From NCBI RefSeq assembly GCF_009909155.2, contig NZ_JAAAPM020000020.1, positions 1 through 64,000 on the forward strand: a stretch of DNA of 64,000 nucleotides. The letters run 5' to 3'. The notes beneath the pieces were generated by a model that ran no database searches, was not told the origin of the DNA, and worked only from the letters and a program-made list of their open reading frames with translations. Below are positions 37,335 through 48,100 of the stretch, piece after piece (within the stretch, counting starts at the first letter, position 1; each line of letters begins with the position of its first letter). Origin of the DNA: Flavobacterium undicola. GTDB taxonomy: Bacteria > Bacteroidota > Bacteroidia > Flavobacteriales > Flavobacteriaceae. The position numbers and the translations under genes are program-made.

Positions 37335-39518
37335 TTAAAAATCGCTTAGATTATTACTGCTTTTTAAATACCAAAAATCAAGTTTGTTAATTAAAATAGA
37401 GCCATTTTCAGAAAACACCTCAACTTGATCACTATCATAGAATTTTGGAAAAATTCGTGTTGTAAAAGCTTCTTTATCATTTATAAATCCCTCAACTACA
37501 GAACCATCAATAAACAGATGAATCTTAATCGTTTTCCTGTTTTTTAAATTAATTTCTCCAATTTCAATCCGTTTCTCTATTGACTCTGTTCTACTGGAAT
37601 TGGTTTGATCAATTACCAATTGGTTCTTTTTTAGATCAAAACACAATTTAGTTGATTCATCATTTTTTAGATTTTTTCCAATATAGAAACCAAATTTATC
37701 AGATTGTAAAGGGAAGATTTCTGCAATTATTTCTATTTGATGACCACTACCAAGTTTTAAATTGGATGATGAATTCACATTTACGTTTTCAAAAACTTTT
37801 GAGGAATCCCTAAGTTTAATTAATGACGGATGTGGTGTTTGATAAATTTCACCATTTTTTAAATTCCACACTCTCGGCATACTAAATAAATGTGTCCAAC
37901 CGTGTTTCAATTGTAACTCCCTAGGGATTAAATCTGGAATTATCGCAATTGCAGTTGTAATACCATTCTTATCTAAGGAAACTGACGGAGAAAGCATTCT
38001 ATTAATTACTTCTAATTTTTTAGGCAATTTATGATCCGGGACAAATTTTTCATTGATAAAACTACCTACCCAATATAAATTTATTGCAGGTTTACCGTCA
38101 TACGGTATAGGATTTACTGCTAAGATGTATTTATTGTTCATCTTCCAAAAAACGGGCATTTCCCAAAATATTCCTGAATGGTCTGTCTCTGGATTCCCTT
38201 TAAATAAAGGATGTAAATAAGTCCACTTTTTTAAATCATTTGATTTATATAATAATAAAGCCCCTTTTTGAACATCATTTTCAATCAAGCCATAGCCTAC
38301 AATCATATACCAAACATCCTTTTCTTTCCAAATATAGGGGTCGCGAAAATCTCTACGTTTATACTGTTTTGGAGGTCCTTTTACAACTGGATTATTACTG
38401 AATTTTTTCCAATCTATTAAATTATCATCTTTAGGAAAAGCAAGGCACATTCCAACCTCTTTTTCATTGCCTCCTGTGTACATAATTAATGGCATACCTT
38501 TATTATCTAATACTACATGTCCCGACCATATTCCTATTTCATCATAACCTTCTTCCGGGGTCAATACTGGTTTATGCTCTGTCCATTGTACTAAATCCGG
38601 ACTACTAAAATGCCCCCAATTAATCTGACCTAAGAATAAATTAGTACCGTTTTTTTGATTGAAAATATGATATTTCCCCTTGTAATAAATTAAGCCATGA
38701 GTTTCATTTGTCCAATTTGCTGCTGGGAGTAAATGGTATTTGGGTCTATTAAAATCCTTTTTGAATCTACTGAAAGGTATAGCTAAATCAGTTCTCTTGT
38801 TTAATTTATCACCTATCTCATTTTCTATTAAATAATTTGATTCTAATGGCTCATTCCAAATTTTAAGTTCATCAATTATTCCATTGATATGAGTCAGCGG
38901 AAACAGATTTTCTAAGTATTTTTCTTTTGCGTTTTTCCCAATAGTCAAACTATTAAATGTAGTTTGACTTGTCACTTTATTTAAAGGTATTTTTAAAATT
39001 GCTTCTCCGTTAATTAATAAATTAACATTCCCCTCACTAATAATAAGACACACATTAAACCATTTAGATTTTGACAATCTATGTTCAGCAAAATAATATT
39101 TTTCCTCACCATTTGTCCCTATCGCAATTGCGGGTTTTCCAAATTTATTTATACTAGCTGAAATCCAATTCTCAGGATTGCTGTTTTCTTCAATTAGCGA
39201 AAAAAAGCTTGCTGTATCCGTTGGGAAAGTTTCCAGAGCTACCCATGCACTTATTGTTACAGGTAACTTTAATGGCGATGGCAACGAACCCTCAATGTAT
39301 GTAGAATAGCCGTCAAAGCGTAAGCCTGTATTTTCAATACCATTTACAAATTCCGGAGTTTCAAAATTACTATTGATTTGATAAATCGTTTTTGTATTTT
39401 CTTCAATTGTTGATTTTATCTTATTTGAATTAAAAGACCATTGGTATAAAGGTTTTGATTCTTTTGTAAAAGAAATACATAAAATTAGAATTACTAAAAC
39501 AGGGAATATTCTTTTCAT
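37335..39518 (-). CDS. LamG-GH32 protein with Glu at the nucleophile position
   Basis: A 727-residue exported protein: signal segment, LamG-like concanavalin-type domain (about 25-230), GH32 five-bladed domain (about 255-570) and beta-sandwich. The nucleophile motif reads NWTNETHGLIY with Glu272 where GH32 enzymes have Asp. FRDPYIW (D393) and FWEMPVF (E453) keep the other two acidic residues, although the usual ECPD is EMPV. The same pattern recurs in the protein at 51432. I use the Met at 39518, which begins a signal peptide; the frame extends to 39548. It follows the fructokinase by 50 bases. It may be a fructan-binding protein or an enzyme with altered chemistry. Confidence 0.82.
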   Translation of the reverse strand: MKRIFPVLVILILCISFTKESKPLYQWSFNSNKIKSTIEENTKTIYQINSNFETPEFVNGIENTGLRFDGYSTYIEGSLPSPLKLPVTISAWVALETFPTDTASFFSLIEENSNPENWISASINKFGKPAIAIGTNGEEKYYFAEHRLSKSKWFNVCLIISEGNVNLLINGEAILKIPLNKVTSQTTFNSLTIGKNAKEKYLENLFPLTHINGIIDELKIWNEPLESNYLIENEIGDKLNKRTDLAIPFSRFKKDFNRPKYHLLPAANWTNETHGLIYYKGKYHIFNQKNGTNLFLGQINWGHFSSPDLVQWTEHKPVLTPEEGYDEIGIWSGHVVLDNKGMPLIMYTGGNEKEVGMCLAFPKDDNLIDWKKFSNNPVVKGPPKQYKRRDFRDPYIWKEKDVWYMIVGYGLIENDVQKGALLLYKSNDLKKWTYLHPLFKGNPETDHSGIFWEMPVFWKMNNKYILAVNPIPYDGKPAINLYWVGSFINEKFVPDHKLPKKLEVINRMLSPSVSLDKNGITTAIAIIPDLIPRELQLKHGWTHLFSMPRVWNLKNGEIYQTPHPSLIKLRDSSKVFENVNVNSSSNLKLGSGHQIEIIAEIFPLQSDKFGFYIGKNLKNDESTKLCFDLKKNQLVIDQTNSSRTESIEKRIEIGEINLKNRKTIKIHLFIDGSVVEGFINDKEAFTTRIFPKFYDSDQVEVFSENGSILINKLDFWYLKSSNNLSDF

Positions 39519-39568
39519 TTTTGTCAAGTTAAGTTTTGGAAGAAGCACTTTGAATTATACCAGAGAAA

Positions 39569-40465
39569 CTAAATCATCATAAATTTTTTAATTTCTTTTT
39601 CAGAAATTTGGGGATTGGCACCTTCACTTGCTGCCACTAAAGCGCCAATAGCACAAGCATAATTCAGTGATTTTTGAGGTGATTTTCCTCTTAGTAAGCG
39701 AACAATCAATGTTGCTAAAAAAGAATCTCCAGCTCCAACAGTATCAACAACATTTACAAAATAACCGCTATTGTAATAAAATTTTCCATTACTAAATAAA
39801 ACAGCTCCAAAAGCGCCTTTGGTCACACAAATTTGTTTTGTATTTGTTTGTTCTGCAATGAATTTAATATTTTGTTCAAATGAATTATATGGGGAATCCA
39901 TTTTCTTACTAATCTCTACTAACTCTTCATCATTTAGCTTAATAAAATCAGCCTTGTTCATTAATTCTATCAAGACATCTGTTGTATAATAAGGAGATCT
40001 TAAATTAGCGTCTAAAATTTTATATTTTGCTTTATCTAAAAGAGAAAACAAACTCGCTCTTGAAATTTCATCTCTACAAATTAAACTCCCTAGAACAAAT
40101 GCATCAGCTTCACTAACTTGTTGTTCTATTGTATTATTAATCGAAATTTTATCCCAAGCAGAAGGATAATGAATATCATAAGAAGCATTCCCTTTTTCAT
40201 TAATCATGACATGAACCACACCGGTTTTATAATCCGAATCAACTTGAATCAATTCTGAACTCATATTATGATTTTCAATATATTCGATTATTTCCTTTCC
40301 GTTTTCATCATTTCCTATTTTACTAATAATGCTTGAGGAAACTCCAACAGAGTTCATTCTTAGTGCTACATTTAAGGGAGCTCCCCCAATTTTTTTATGT
40401 GTTGGAAAAACATCCCAAAGAATCTCTCCAAAACAAACTATATTTAACTTATCTTTCTTTTCCAT
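39569..40465 (-). CDS. PfkB-family fructokinase, unit 2 (divergent copy)
   Basis: A 298-residue kinase with GGAPLNVALRMNSVG near the N-terminus and DTVGAGDSF near residue 243. It is clearly homologous to the other copies but differs throughout at the DNA level, so it is an older paralogue and not part of the recent duplications. The frame is open to 40516, but the Met at 40465 matches the start of its paralogues and the longer form would run through a terminator hairpin. It probably phosphorylates fructose in the cytoplasm. Confidence 0.92.
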   Translation of the reverse strand: MEKKDKLNIVCFGEILWDVFPTHKKIGGAPLNVALRMNSVGVSSSIISKIGNDENGKEIIEYIENHNMSSELIQVDSDYKTGVVHVMINEKGNASYDIHYPSAWDKISINNTIEQQVSEADAFVLGSLICRDEISRASLFSLLDKAKYKILDANLRSPYYTTDVLIELMNKADFIKLNDEELVEISKKMDSPYNSFEQNIKFIAEQTNTKQICVTKGAFGAVLFSNGKFYYNSGYFVNVVDTVGAGDSFLATLIVRLLRGKSPQKSLNYACAIGALVAASEGANPQISEKEIKKFMMI

Positions 40466-40480
40466 AATTAAAAAATTAAA

Positions 40481-40499
40481 GGGCAGAAAAAATCTGCCC
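40481..40499 (-). terminator. Hairpin between DUF4960 gene and fructokinase
   Basis: GGGCAGA and TCTGCCC form a 7-bp stem with an A5 loop; on the minus strand the stem is followed by TTTAATTTTTT. It stands 15 bases before the fructokinase ATG, at the same relative place as the hairpin at 22006 in unit 1. Confidence 0.75.
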
Positions 40500-40523
40500 G
40501 ATAAAACTACAACCAATTAAAAC

Positions 40524-41627
40524 CTATTTACTTCCTAAATAATCTATTGAATTTTTATAAATGGTTCTTACATTAGCCGCATACGGGTTAACACGACCAT
40601 CATTCATATTCCATTCCATTCCACCAATTCCTAATGCCATGATATACCCTTGAAAACGACCACTTGGTTTCCAAAGAACAATCCCTCCAAAACCCTGACC
40701 GTCAATAGCCCAGTCCCAAGCTGCTACAACTTCGGCATCATAACCATTAGAAAAACTTACAAACTTAGGATCATCTAATGGAGCTAAGTTCCAAAGTGAA
40801 TTATGATCTTCTTTATAACCTCCATTAATAACATACACCTTGCGGTCACTATAAAATTGACAACCTTGTGAAATTGTACTACCTAAAGCAGTGCCTGCAA
40901 AACCAACTCCCCATGTATCAGGATTAGCGCCTCCGGTACCAGAGCCAAGGATATTACGCAGACCAGAAGTGTCTCTTCCAAGTTCTTCAACAATTCCTGT
41001 ACCATGACCTCCTGCTACAATTTTACCACCTTGTACGAAGAATTTAGAAACTACATTAAGATGTTCTAAAAGCGCAGCCGGTTGCGCAGTTGAACCTACC
41101 TTATCATACATATAAAACAAAACATTTACTCCGTCTAAAGCTCCATCAGTTAATTGGCTATATGGAATGTAAACAAACTTATCTCCATATACTTGTTGAG
41201 CCCAAAGCCCAGCTGCTTTTACATCATCATCAGAGATATCGTTTAAAGTAGCTCCATCACCTAAGAAAGCTATTTTAGATGGTAATAGTTTTGCAGAAAT
41301 AATGTAATGTCTGGTTGTAACCCCATTAGAAACAGATAATTCAACAGGACTTGATAAATCTAATGAAGTTCCGCTATTAGGTGTAACTGTAACTCCATCT
41401 GGAAAAACTGCTTCGAAAGCCACATTACTCAAGTTTGTGTCTCCCGAAAGACTAACAGAAATATTACCGTTTAGATGATTTATTACGGCTTCTTTACCAT
41501 TTAGTTGTACACTCGAAACAATATCTAAGACCTTAGCCCCATCTGTATAATTTTCACGTTCATCACATGATTGTAACCCTATAATCAGGGTTACAATCAT
41601 CAATGATTTTATAAATATTTTTTTCAT
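40524..41627 (-). CDS. DUF4960 surface glycan-binding lipoprotein (one repeat)
   Basis: A 367-residue lipoprotein (Cys in LIIGLQSC). One DUF5018-type repeat occupies about 30-112, then a DUF4960-type domain (KIAFLGDGATLNDISDDD; later GGANPDTWGVGFAG and GGMEWNMNDGR). It starts a few bases after the three-repeat paralogue at 41638. An alternative ATG lies two codons upstream at 41633. A role in holding fructan at the cell surface near SusCD is inferred from family and position. Confidence 0.78.
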   Translation of the reverse strand: MKKIFIKSLMIVTLIIGLQSCDERENYTDGAKVLDIVSSVQLNGKEAVINHLNGNISVSLSGDTNLSNVAFEAVFPDGVTVTPNSGTSLDLSSPVELSVSNGVTTRHYIISAKLLPSKIAFLGDGATLNDISDDDVKAAGLWAQQVYGDKFVYIPYSQLTDGALDGVNVLFYMYDKVGSTAQPAALLEHLNVVSKFFVQGGKIVAGGHGTGIVEELGRDTSGLRNILGSGTGGANPDTWGVGFAGTALGSTISQGCQFYSDRKVYVINGGYKEDHNSLWNLAPLDDPKFVSFSNGYDAEVVAAWDWAIDGQGFGGIVLWKPSGRFQGYIMALGIGGMEWNMNDGRVNPYAANVRTIYKNSIDYLGSK

Positions 41628-41637
41628 AATCATTAAA

Positions 41638-43377
41638 TTATTTACTTAATAAAAGATCAATTGCATTTTTGTGTAAACGGTAGATATTATTTTGGAAATC
41701 ATTGACTGCTCCGTTATTATCTGCCATACTCCATTCTAACCATCCTCCTGTATTTACAATCATAGTTCCCTGGAAAGCTCCTTGTGGTTTGAACTCAGCT
41801 AAACCAATACCACAACCTCTTGCATCTAACCACTCATACCATCTAATTAAAACACTATTTGTAGCGGCTTCAAATTCTAATGCTCTATCTTCTGAACATT
41901 GTCCTTTTGTGAAAGAACTATCATAAGGGCCAAAGTCAATTCCGAAGTTTCTATCTTCTTTGTATTTTGCATTATTCATAGGATAATAATCTGTTGTGCC
42001 TTTGGTTAAACCAACTAATAGTGGATGATTTGCAGAAGCACTTGGCGAAGGAGCAGAATAAGAAGCTCTCAAACCCCATGCATCTAAATTTTGTCCACCT
42101 ACCGGATTTGTATTTCCTCCATTATTTGCGAAAACCGTACTTCCTATTTTTATGCGTCCAATCTCATCTAAAAGATTAATTCCAAAACCTTCAACAATTA
42201 AACCTCCTCCGGCTTTATAGTAATTTGTAATCACATCAACCTGAGCAGTGGTAATTCCTGATGCAGTATCAGGCATTTTTTGTGTTCCTACATTATCCCA
42301 ATAAAGCAATAATACTTTTGTGTTTGCTAACGCCTGGGCAGTTAAGTTACTCGCTTGGATGTATACAAAATCTTCCGCATAATTTTGTTTTAACCATAAT
42401 GCAGCGGCTTTGGTATCTGGCTCACTAATGCTTTCCACACAACTTGCTCCACTTACAAAAGCAATTTTTTTCGTAGAATTAATAATTCTTGCTGTTACAG
42501 CATAAGTTTTAGTTAAACCTTCAACGTTTGTAACCGTATAATTTACTGGTCCAGTCGAGAAGTTTTTCGCAACACCAGTTGCTGGAGATATTGTAGAACC
42601 AGCTGTTACAGAAATAATTGGTGTAATTGAAGCCAAATTTGATCCTGAAGGAAAATCCATAACAATTGTTGAAGCAGCATTATCTACAATCCCTGTTACA
42701 CTACAAATATCAGTACCTGTTTTAAAGCTAGTAACAAACGGGCTTGGTAACTGGGTTACACTTACATAATATGATTTTCCTGTAAATCCATCATTTGAGA
42801 CTACAGTATATTTTACCGGACTTGTAAAATCCTGTGCTATACCCGATTGCGGTGTTGCCGTAGTACCACCTGGAATTATATACAGAGGAGTTAGTTTTTT
42901 AATGTCCTCCTGACTGCCAACAGTAACTGCAATAGTTCCTGCAACGGCATCAATAACTCCCACATGTTCACCTATTGAAAAAGACATAATCATAGGATCT
43001 CCATAAGCGGCCACTGTAGCCGTATATTTTCTTGAAATCCCATTATTGGTAACTGTAAAAATTACGGGACCAGCAGAAAAATCGACTACACTTCCTGAAG
43101 CAGGTTCAACGGTTGCTCCTTCCGGTAACGTAATAGTAACTGGAACCTTAGTTAAATCGGAACCTGCTGGTAATGTAAATGTAATAACAGCATTAGTGTG
43201 ACTAATAATTGCTGATTTCCCGTTAACTTTAAAGTCTCTAATTATAGAATAGGTATAATCAGGTACATTATCATTAAATTTAATATCCTCTTCGCAACCA
43301 ACAACTGTCAATAAAGTAATGACGATTCCAAAAAACAAGAAAGGAATCATTTTAAAAATTTTAGATATATTTTTCAT
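41638..43377 (-). CDS. DUF4960 surface glycan-binding lipoprotein (three repeats)
   Basis: A 579-residue lipoprotein with Cys near residue 28 (LTVVGCEED). Three consecutive DUF5018-type Ig-like repeats (about 40-125, 126-210, 211-300) precede a DUF4960-type domain (KIAFVSGASCVESISEPD; later GGWLEWSMADNNG). The extra repeats would hold the binding domain farther from the membrane than in the paralogues at 23681 (two) and 40524 (one). It is 55 bases downstream of SusD in unit 2. Confidence 0.8.
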   Translation of the reverse strand: MKNISKIFKMIPFLFFGIVITLLTVVGCEEDIKFNDNVPDYTYSIIRDFKVNGKSAIISHTNAVITFTLPAGSDLTKVPVTITLPEGATVEPASGSVVDFSAGPVIFTVTNNGISRKYTATVAAYGDPMIMSFSIGEHVGVIDAVAGTIAVTVGSQEDIKKLTPLYIIPGGTTATPQSGIAQDFTSPVKYTVVSNDGFTGKSYYVSVTQLPSPFVTSFKTGTDICSVTGIVDNAASTIVMDFPSGSNLASITPIISVTAGSTISPATGVAKNFSTGPVNYTVTNVEGLTKTYAVTARIINSTKKIAFVSGASCVESISEPDTKAAALWLKQNYAEDFVYIQASNLTAQALANTKVLLLYWDNVGTQKMPDTASGITTAQVDVITNYYKAGGGLIVEGFGINLLDEIGRIKIGSTVFANNGGNTNPVGGQNLDAWGLRASYSAPSPSASANHPLLVGLTKGTTDYYPMNNAKYKEDRNFGIDFGPYDSSFTKGQCSEDRALEFEAATNSVLIRWYEWLDARGCGIGLAEFKPQGAFQGTMIVNTGGWLEWSMADNNGAVNDFQNNIYRLHKNAIDLLLSK

Positions 43378-43432
43378 TTTTAATAAATTTTAATTTAATA
43401 AACTTGTTAAGATTTTTTCTGCAAATACTAAT

Positions 43433-45133
43433 TTAATAGCCCGTTCTTTGTTTGTAAACACCTCCCGAAGCGTCAATTTCTATTTGTGGAATTGGTAAAT
43501 ATTCATCTCTTCCTTCAGTGAATGAAGCTCCACCATAATAACTGCGTTTTGAACTTTCTTTTAACATATAATCGTTAATCCAGCTTGGAGCAATTCCCCA
43601 TCTTACAAGATCATAAAAATGATGTCCTTCATTATGTAATTCCAGTCTTCTTTCCATACGTAATGCTTTTGTTGCATATACTTTTGTAACCCCGGCTGTT
43701 GGGTATAAACCAATAACATAATTTGCAGCATTTACAGCATTATTATTGTAACTATACACGTATGGTGCGTTTTTAGCTCTTGTACGAATTTGATTGATAA
43801 TGCTCATTCCTGTTCCTATGTCGTTTAATTCTATTGAAGCTTCAGCTTTCCATAGTAACACATCGCTAAATTTTATAATTGCCCAATCCAAAGCTCCTTT
43901 TGCCCAAGGAAATCCACCAGAAGATCTTAAGTCCGAATAAGGGTCAATTTGATTCTTCTTTCTTTCATACAAGCCATAAGTAGCAGGGTCTCTACTCCAA
44001 TTTACTTGTTGAGGCATGCCTTGCCATTTTTTCCAGGTAATCCCCGGGCGACCTATTGAGTGATCTAATCTTGGATCTACAGGAGTACTTACATCAGTTG
44101 CTGCTAAATCCGAATTATTATAAGAATCAAGTAATGGCAATCCCGTATTATCTACTTTAAAAGCATTTACAATATTCTGGCTAGGTTTATCAAAATCATC
44201 ACCGTTTAAGTAAGGATGACTTGAATCATCAGAAGGAGAATCCGGAGAATTCACTAAATCACCAAAATTTACATTCCCAAATTCAGAACCATCATTTATT
44301 GAATATTGAATAGCAAATACATTTTCTTGATTTCCATAACCCGGAGAAGAATATAATTTTTCTAAGTCGTCTACTAGTTTATATGGCCCTGCAATAACTT
44401 TGTTTGCATTAATAATTACCTGATCCCATTTCTTTTGGAACAAATTTGCTTTGGCTAAAAACGCATAAGCGACTAATTTATTAATCCTTCCTAATTCAGG
44501 TTGTGTATCAGGCAATACTGCGATTGCATCCGTTAAATCTTTTTCAATTTTTCCCCACAAAAGAGCAGTATCGAATGAATTCTGAACACTGGTAACTTTA
44601 TCAATAGGAGTATTTTCATCAATGTAAGCAAACGACCCAAAGTTTTTCATCAATTCAAAATAGAAATGTGCTCTTAAAACTTTAAGTTCTGCAATTCGTA
44701 AATCTTTTTTCTCAAATCCTGAACTATTATTCAAAGCTATAATGGCACTATTCACTCTATTGATTGAAAAATAAAGAGCTCTCCACAGATTATAGACATT
44801 CTCAGAAGAGGCAAATACTTGTTGGATTTCTAACCCATGCATTCCGCCACCTGGATTATCTCCTACACCACCACCACCTTTGTATGCATCTCCACTTCTG
44901 ATATCTGAGAAACACCAGTTAGACGGAGCATGATCAAAAGGCCAATTGTCTCTAAATTCACCTGTATTGTATCTGTAATCTAAAGTACTATAAGCACTTA
45001 CAACCAATTGTTCTAAATCTAAATTATTTTCAGATATTACGTTTTCAGGAGTTACAGTAAAAAAATCTTCCTGACAAGAACTAACACTTAAGGTGAGTCC
45101 TATTATTGCTATATAAAATTTTATTTTTCTCAT
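43433..45133 (-). CDS. SusD/RagB outer-membrane lipoprotein, unit 2
   Basis: A 566-residue lipoprotein with lipobox Cys20 (LSVSSC). It shows the SusD helix region AELKVLRAHFYFELMKNFG, NQIRTRAKNAP, and C-terminal MERRLELHNEGHHFYDLVRW. The frame extends upstream to 45208 but that part overlaps the susC end; ATG 45133, 4 bases after the susC stop, gives a proper lipoprotein signal. Sequence is the most divergent of the three SusD proteins here. Confidence 0.94.
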   Translation of the reverse strand: MRKIKFYIAIIGLTLSVSSCQEDFFTVTPENVISENNLDLEQLVVSAYSTLDYRYNTGEFRDNWPFDHAPSNWCFSDIRSGDAYKGGGGVGDNPGGGMHGLEIQQVFASSENVYNLWRALYFSINRVNSAIIALNNSSGFEKKDLRIAELKVLRAHFYFELMKNFGSFAYIDENTPIDKVTSVQNSFDTALLWGKIEKDLTDAIAVLPDTQPELGRINKLVAYAFLAKANLFQKKWDQVIINANKVIAGPYKLVDDLEKLYSSPGYGNQENVFAIQYSINDGSEFGNVNFGDLVNSPDSPSDDSSHPYLNGDDFDKPSQNIVNAFKVDNTGLPLLDSYNNSDLAATDVSTPVDPRLDHSIGRPGITWKKWQGMPQQVNWSRDPATYGLYERKKNQIDPYSDLRSSGGFPWAKGALDWAIIKFSDVLLWKAEASIELNDIGTGMSIINQIRTRAKNAPYVYSYNNNAVNAANYVIGLYPTAGVTKVYATKALRMERRLELHNEGHHFYDLVRWGIAPSWINDYMLKESSKRSYYGGASFTEGRDEYLPIPQIEIDASGGVYKQRTGY

Positions 45134-45137
45134 CTTT

Positions 45138-48100
45138 TTAAAATTGTAAATTGAATCCACAGCTGAATGTTTTAGTATGAGGATAAACGCCCATACCTGC
45201 GATACCAATACCGGTTCTACTTAAACCTGGTACTTCATAGTCAAAACCTGTAAAAGAGGTAATACTAAATAGATTCTCTGCCTGAACATATAACTTAGCA
45301 GATGACAATCCGATTCCTTTAATTGAATTGCGATTAAAACTATATGAAAGATTTACACTTTTCATTCTGAAGAAAGAACCATCTTCTACAAAATAAGTAG
45401 AAGCACGTTTTTGATCATTTGTATCCGATGTGCTTAGAGCCGGTATTAGAGAGTTTGCATTTTCAGGTGTCCAAGCATCTAACGTATTTTTACCATGATT
45501 GAATCCAAAATAAGGAAAATCAAGCATTTCTCTTTGAGCGTTATACATGTCTCCACCTTGTTTTCCATCAAAAAACACATTTAAATCCCATCGTTTGTAA
45601 CTGGCCGAAAGATTAATTCCATAAGTAAAATCAGGATGTGGATTACCAATGATTGTTCTGTCATCTTGATTAACAACTCCATCACCATTCAAATCTCTAT
45701 ATCTAATATTACCTAATGCTTTTCCAGTTTGTTCAGCATGTACAGCTACTTCTTCGGGAGTTCTAAAAAGACCATCAGCTACATATCCAAAATAAGAACC
45801 AATAGGATGACCAGCACCTGTGTAAGAGATTCCGTTTAAAATAAAATTATCTGAATTATTTAATCTTGTAACCTTGTTTTTATATTTAGAGAAAGTGAAA
45901 TTCACACCATAATTAAAGTCATTTTGTGATTTCGAATTATATCCTAAAACAACATCAATTCCTCTATTAGTCATATCTCCAGCGTTGAAAAACAATGTTT
46001 TTCCAGCTTCGCCTAAAACACTTGGCTGAACAATTTGAAGTAATAAATCGGAGGTTTTCTTTTCGTATACATCAACAACAAAATTCACACGCTTTTTAAA
46101 TAAATCCAGATCAAGTCCAATATTTGTTTGGTATGACTGCTCCCATTTTAATTCCGGATTTCCAACTTGATTTGCTGAAACTCCAGTACTTATAGTACCG
46201 CTTCCACTTCCGTTTAAATCGTAATTACTATTTTCTAATGCCATATTAAATATTGAATATTGTGCATATTCTAAAATATCAGCATTTCCATTTCCACCCC
46301 ATGATGCTCTTAATTTTAAATTATCAATTACATTAGAGTTTTCTAAAAACTTTTCATTACTTAAAGTCCAACCGGCAGATGCAGTAGGGAAAATGGCATA
46401 ACGATTGTTTTTACCAAAACGGGAAGACCCGTCTCGACGAACACTTGCAGAAAAATAATATTTGCTTGAATAATCATAATTCACTTTGGCAAACATAGAT
46501 TCTCTTCTGCTATCAGCTCCAATACCGTAAGCATCAAGTACACTGGAATCTGAAATTTTATCATATTGATCAATATTTTCAAAGTCTACGCCTGTTCCAA
46601 AAGGAACTTGTACACGATCAAATTTATTTTGCTGATCTTTTTTATAAATCTCGTGTCCTCCAAAAACATTTAAATTATGATTCCCAAATTGATGGGCATA
46701 AGTAATTAAATTGGTTATAATAAATGTGTCTGAATTATTTCTATTTCTTCTATATCTGGAAAATTCTTCACCTCCCAAAATGATTCTATTTCCCAGAATA
46801 CTTCCATTTTGATTAAATGATTCTGAATGTTCATCAAACTTGAATCTATTGATGTCAAAATTTAATTTAGAATTAAAAGTTAGTCCATCAACAATATTCA
46901 AATCAGCATAAATATTACCGAATGTTCTCCACGTTTTTTCGACATTGTTTCTATTAACATATAAAATAGCTAACGGATTCCATTTGTCTTGTAAACCACT
47001 TCCTGTAGGTCCTCCCCAAGTACCATCTTCAGCATATACTGGAATCAATGGATTTTGTAAAAGTGCATCTTCCATAGAATTTCCTTTTACTTCCTGAAAA
47101 TTAGTAACAGTTAAATTTTCTCCAATATTCAATTTGTCTTTAAAAAATTTAATACTTGAATTCAATCTAACATTTGCTCTTTGATAATAAGTATACTCCA
47201 ATACTCCCTGATCTTTAGCGTATCCTAAACCTGTAAAAACTTTCCATTTTTTATTTGCAAAAGAATATCCAAAATCAGTGGTTGTAGAAATTGAATTTCT
47301 TGAAATAACATCAATCCAATCTGTATTTGACAATCTTAAATTTTGTTGATCATCTAAAAACTCAGGCAAAGAATTCCCAGGAGTATAAGCAAAATTTCCT
47401 GCTGCAACAGGTAAATTTCCCTGTGCTCTATACCTAACATCTAACCATTCCTGAGAATTTAAAACATTAAACTTATCACGAATTGTATTTAAGGATACAC
47501 GACTATCTAAAGTGATTTTTTGTGTGCCTGCTTTTGCTTGTTTAGTAGTTACAATAATAACTCCTTTAGCAGCTTCAGTCCCATAAATACCTGCCGAAGC
47601 AGCATCTTTTAATACTTGTATACTTTCAATATCATTTGGATTTAAACCAGCAGGTGAATTGGTTTGCACACCATCAATAACCCATAAAGGTCCTGTGCCT
47701 CCAAACACAGATGTTAAACCTCTAATTGATATTTGGGTATCATTACCACCTGGAACTCCTGAAGAAGTAAAACTTAATCCGGGAACTCTGGATTGTAATT
47801 TACTTATAACATTGGGTGTAGCGACACGATCTAAATCGGCTACAGAAACAATAGAAACTGCCCCGGTTATATCTTTCTTTTTTTCTTTAGAATAACCTGT
47901 GACAACAACCTCATCAAGATTATTTGATGTGGCTTTTAAAATAATAGTATACGCTTTTTTTGATGTAATCGTAATTTGGGCATCTGAAAAACCTATATAA
48001 GACACTATCAAAGTTTCTCCTTCTTTAGCCTTAATTTGAAACTTCCCATCGAAATCTGTTGTTGTACCTAAGGAAGTTCCCTTCACAAGTATACTTGCGC

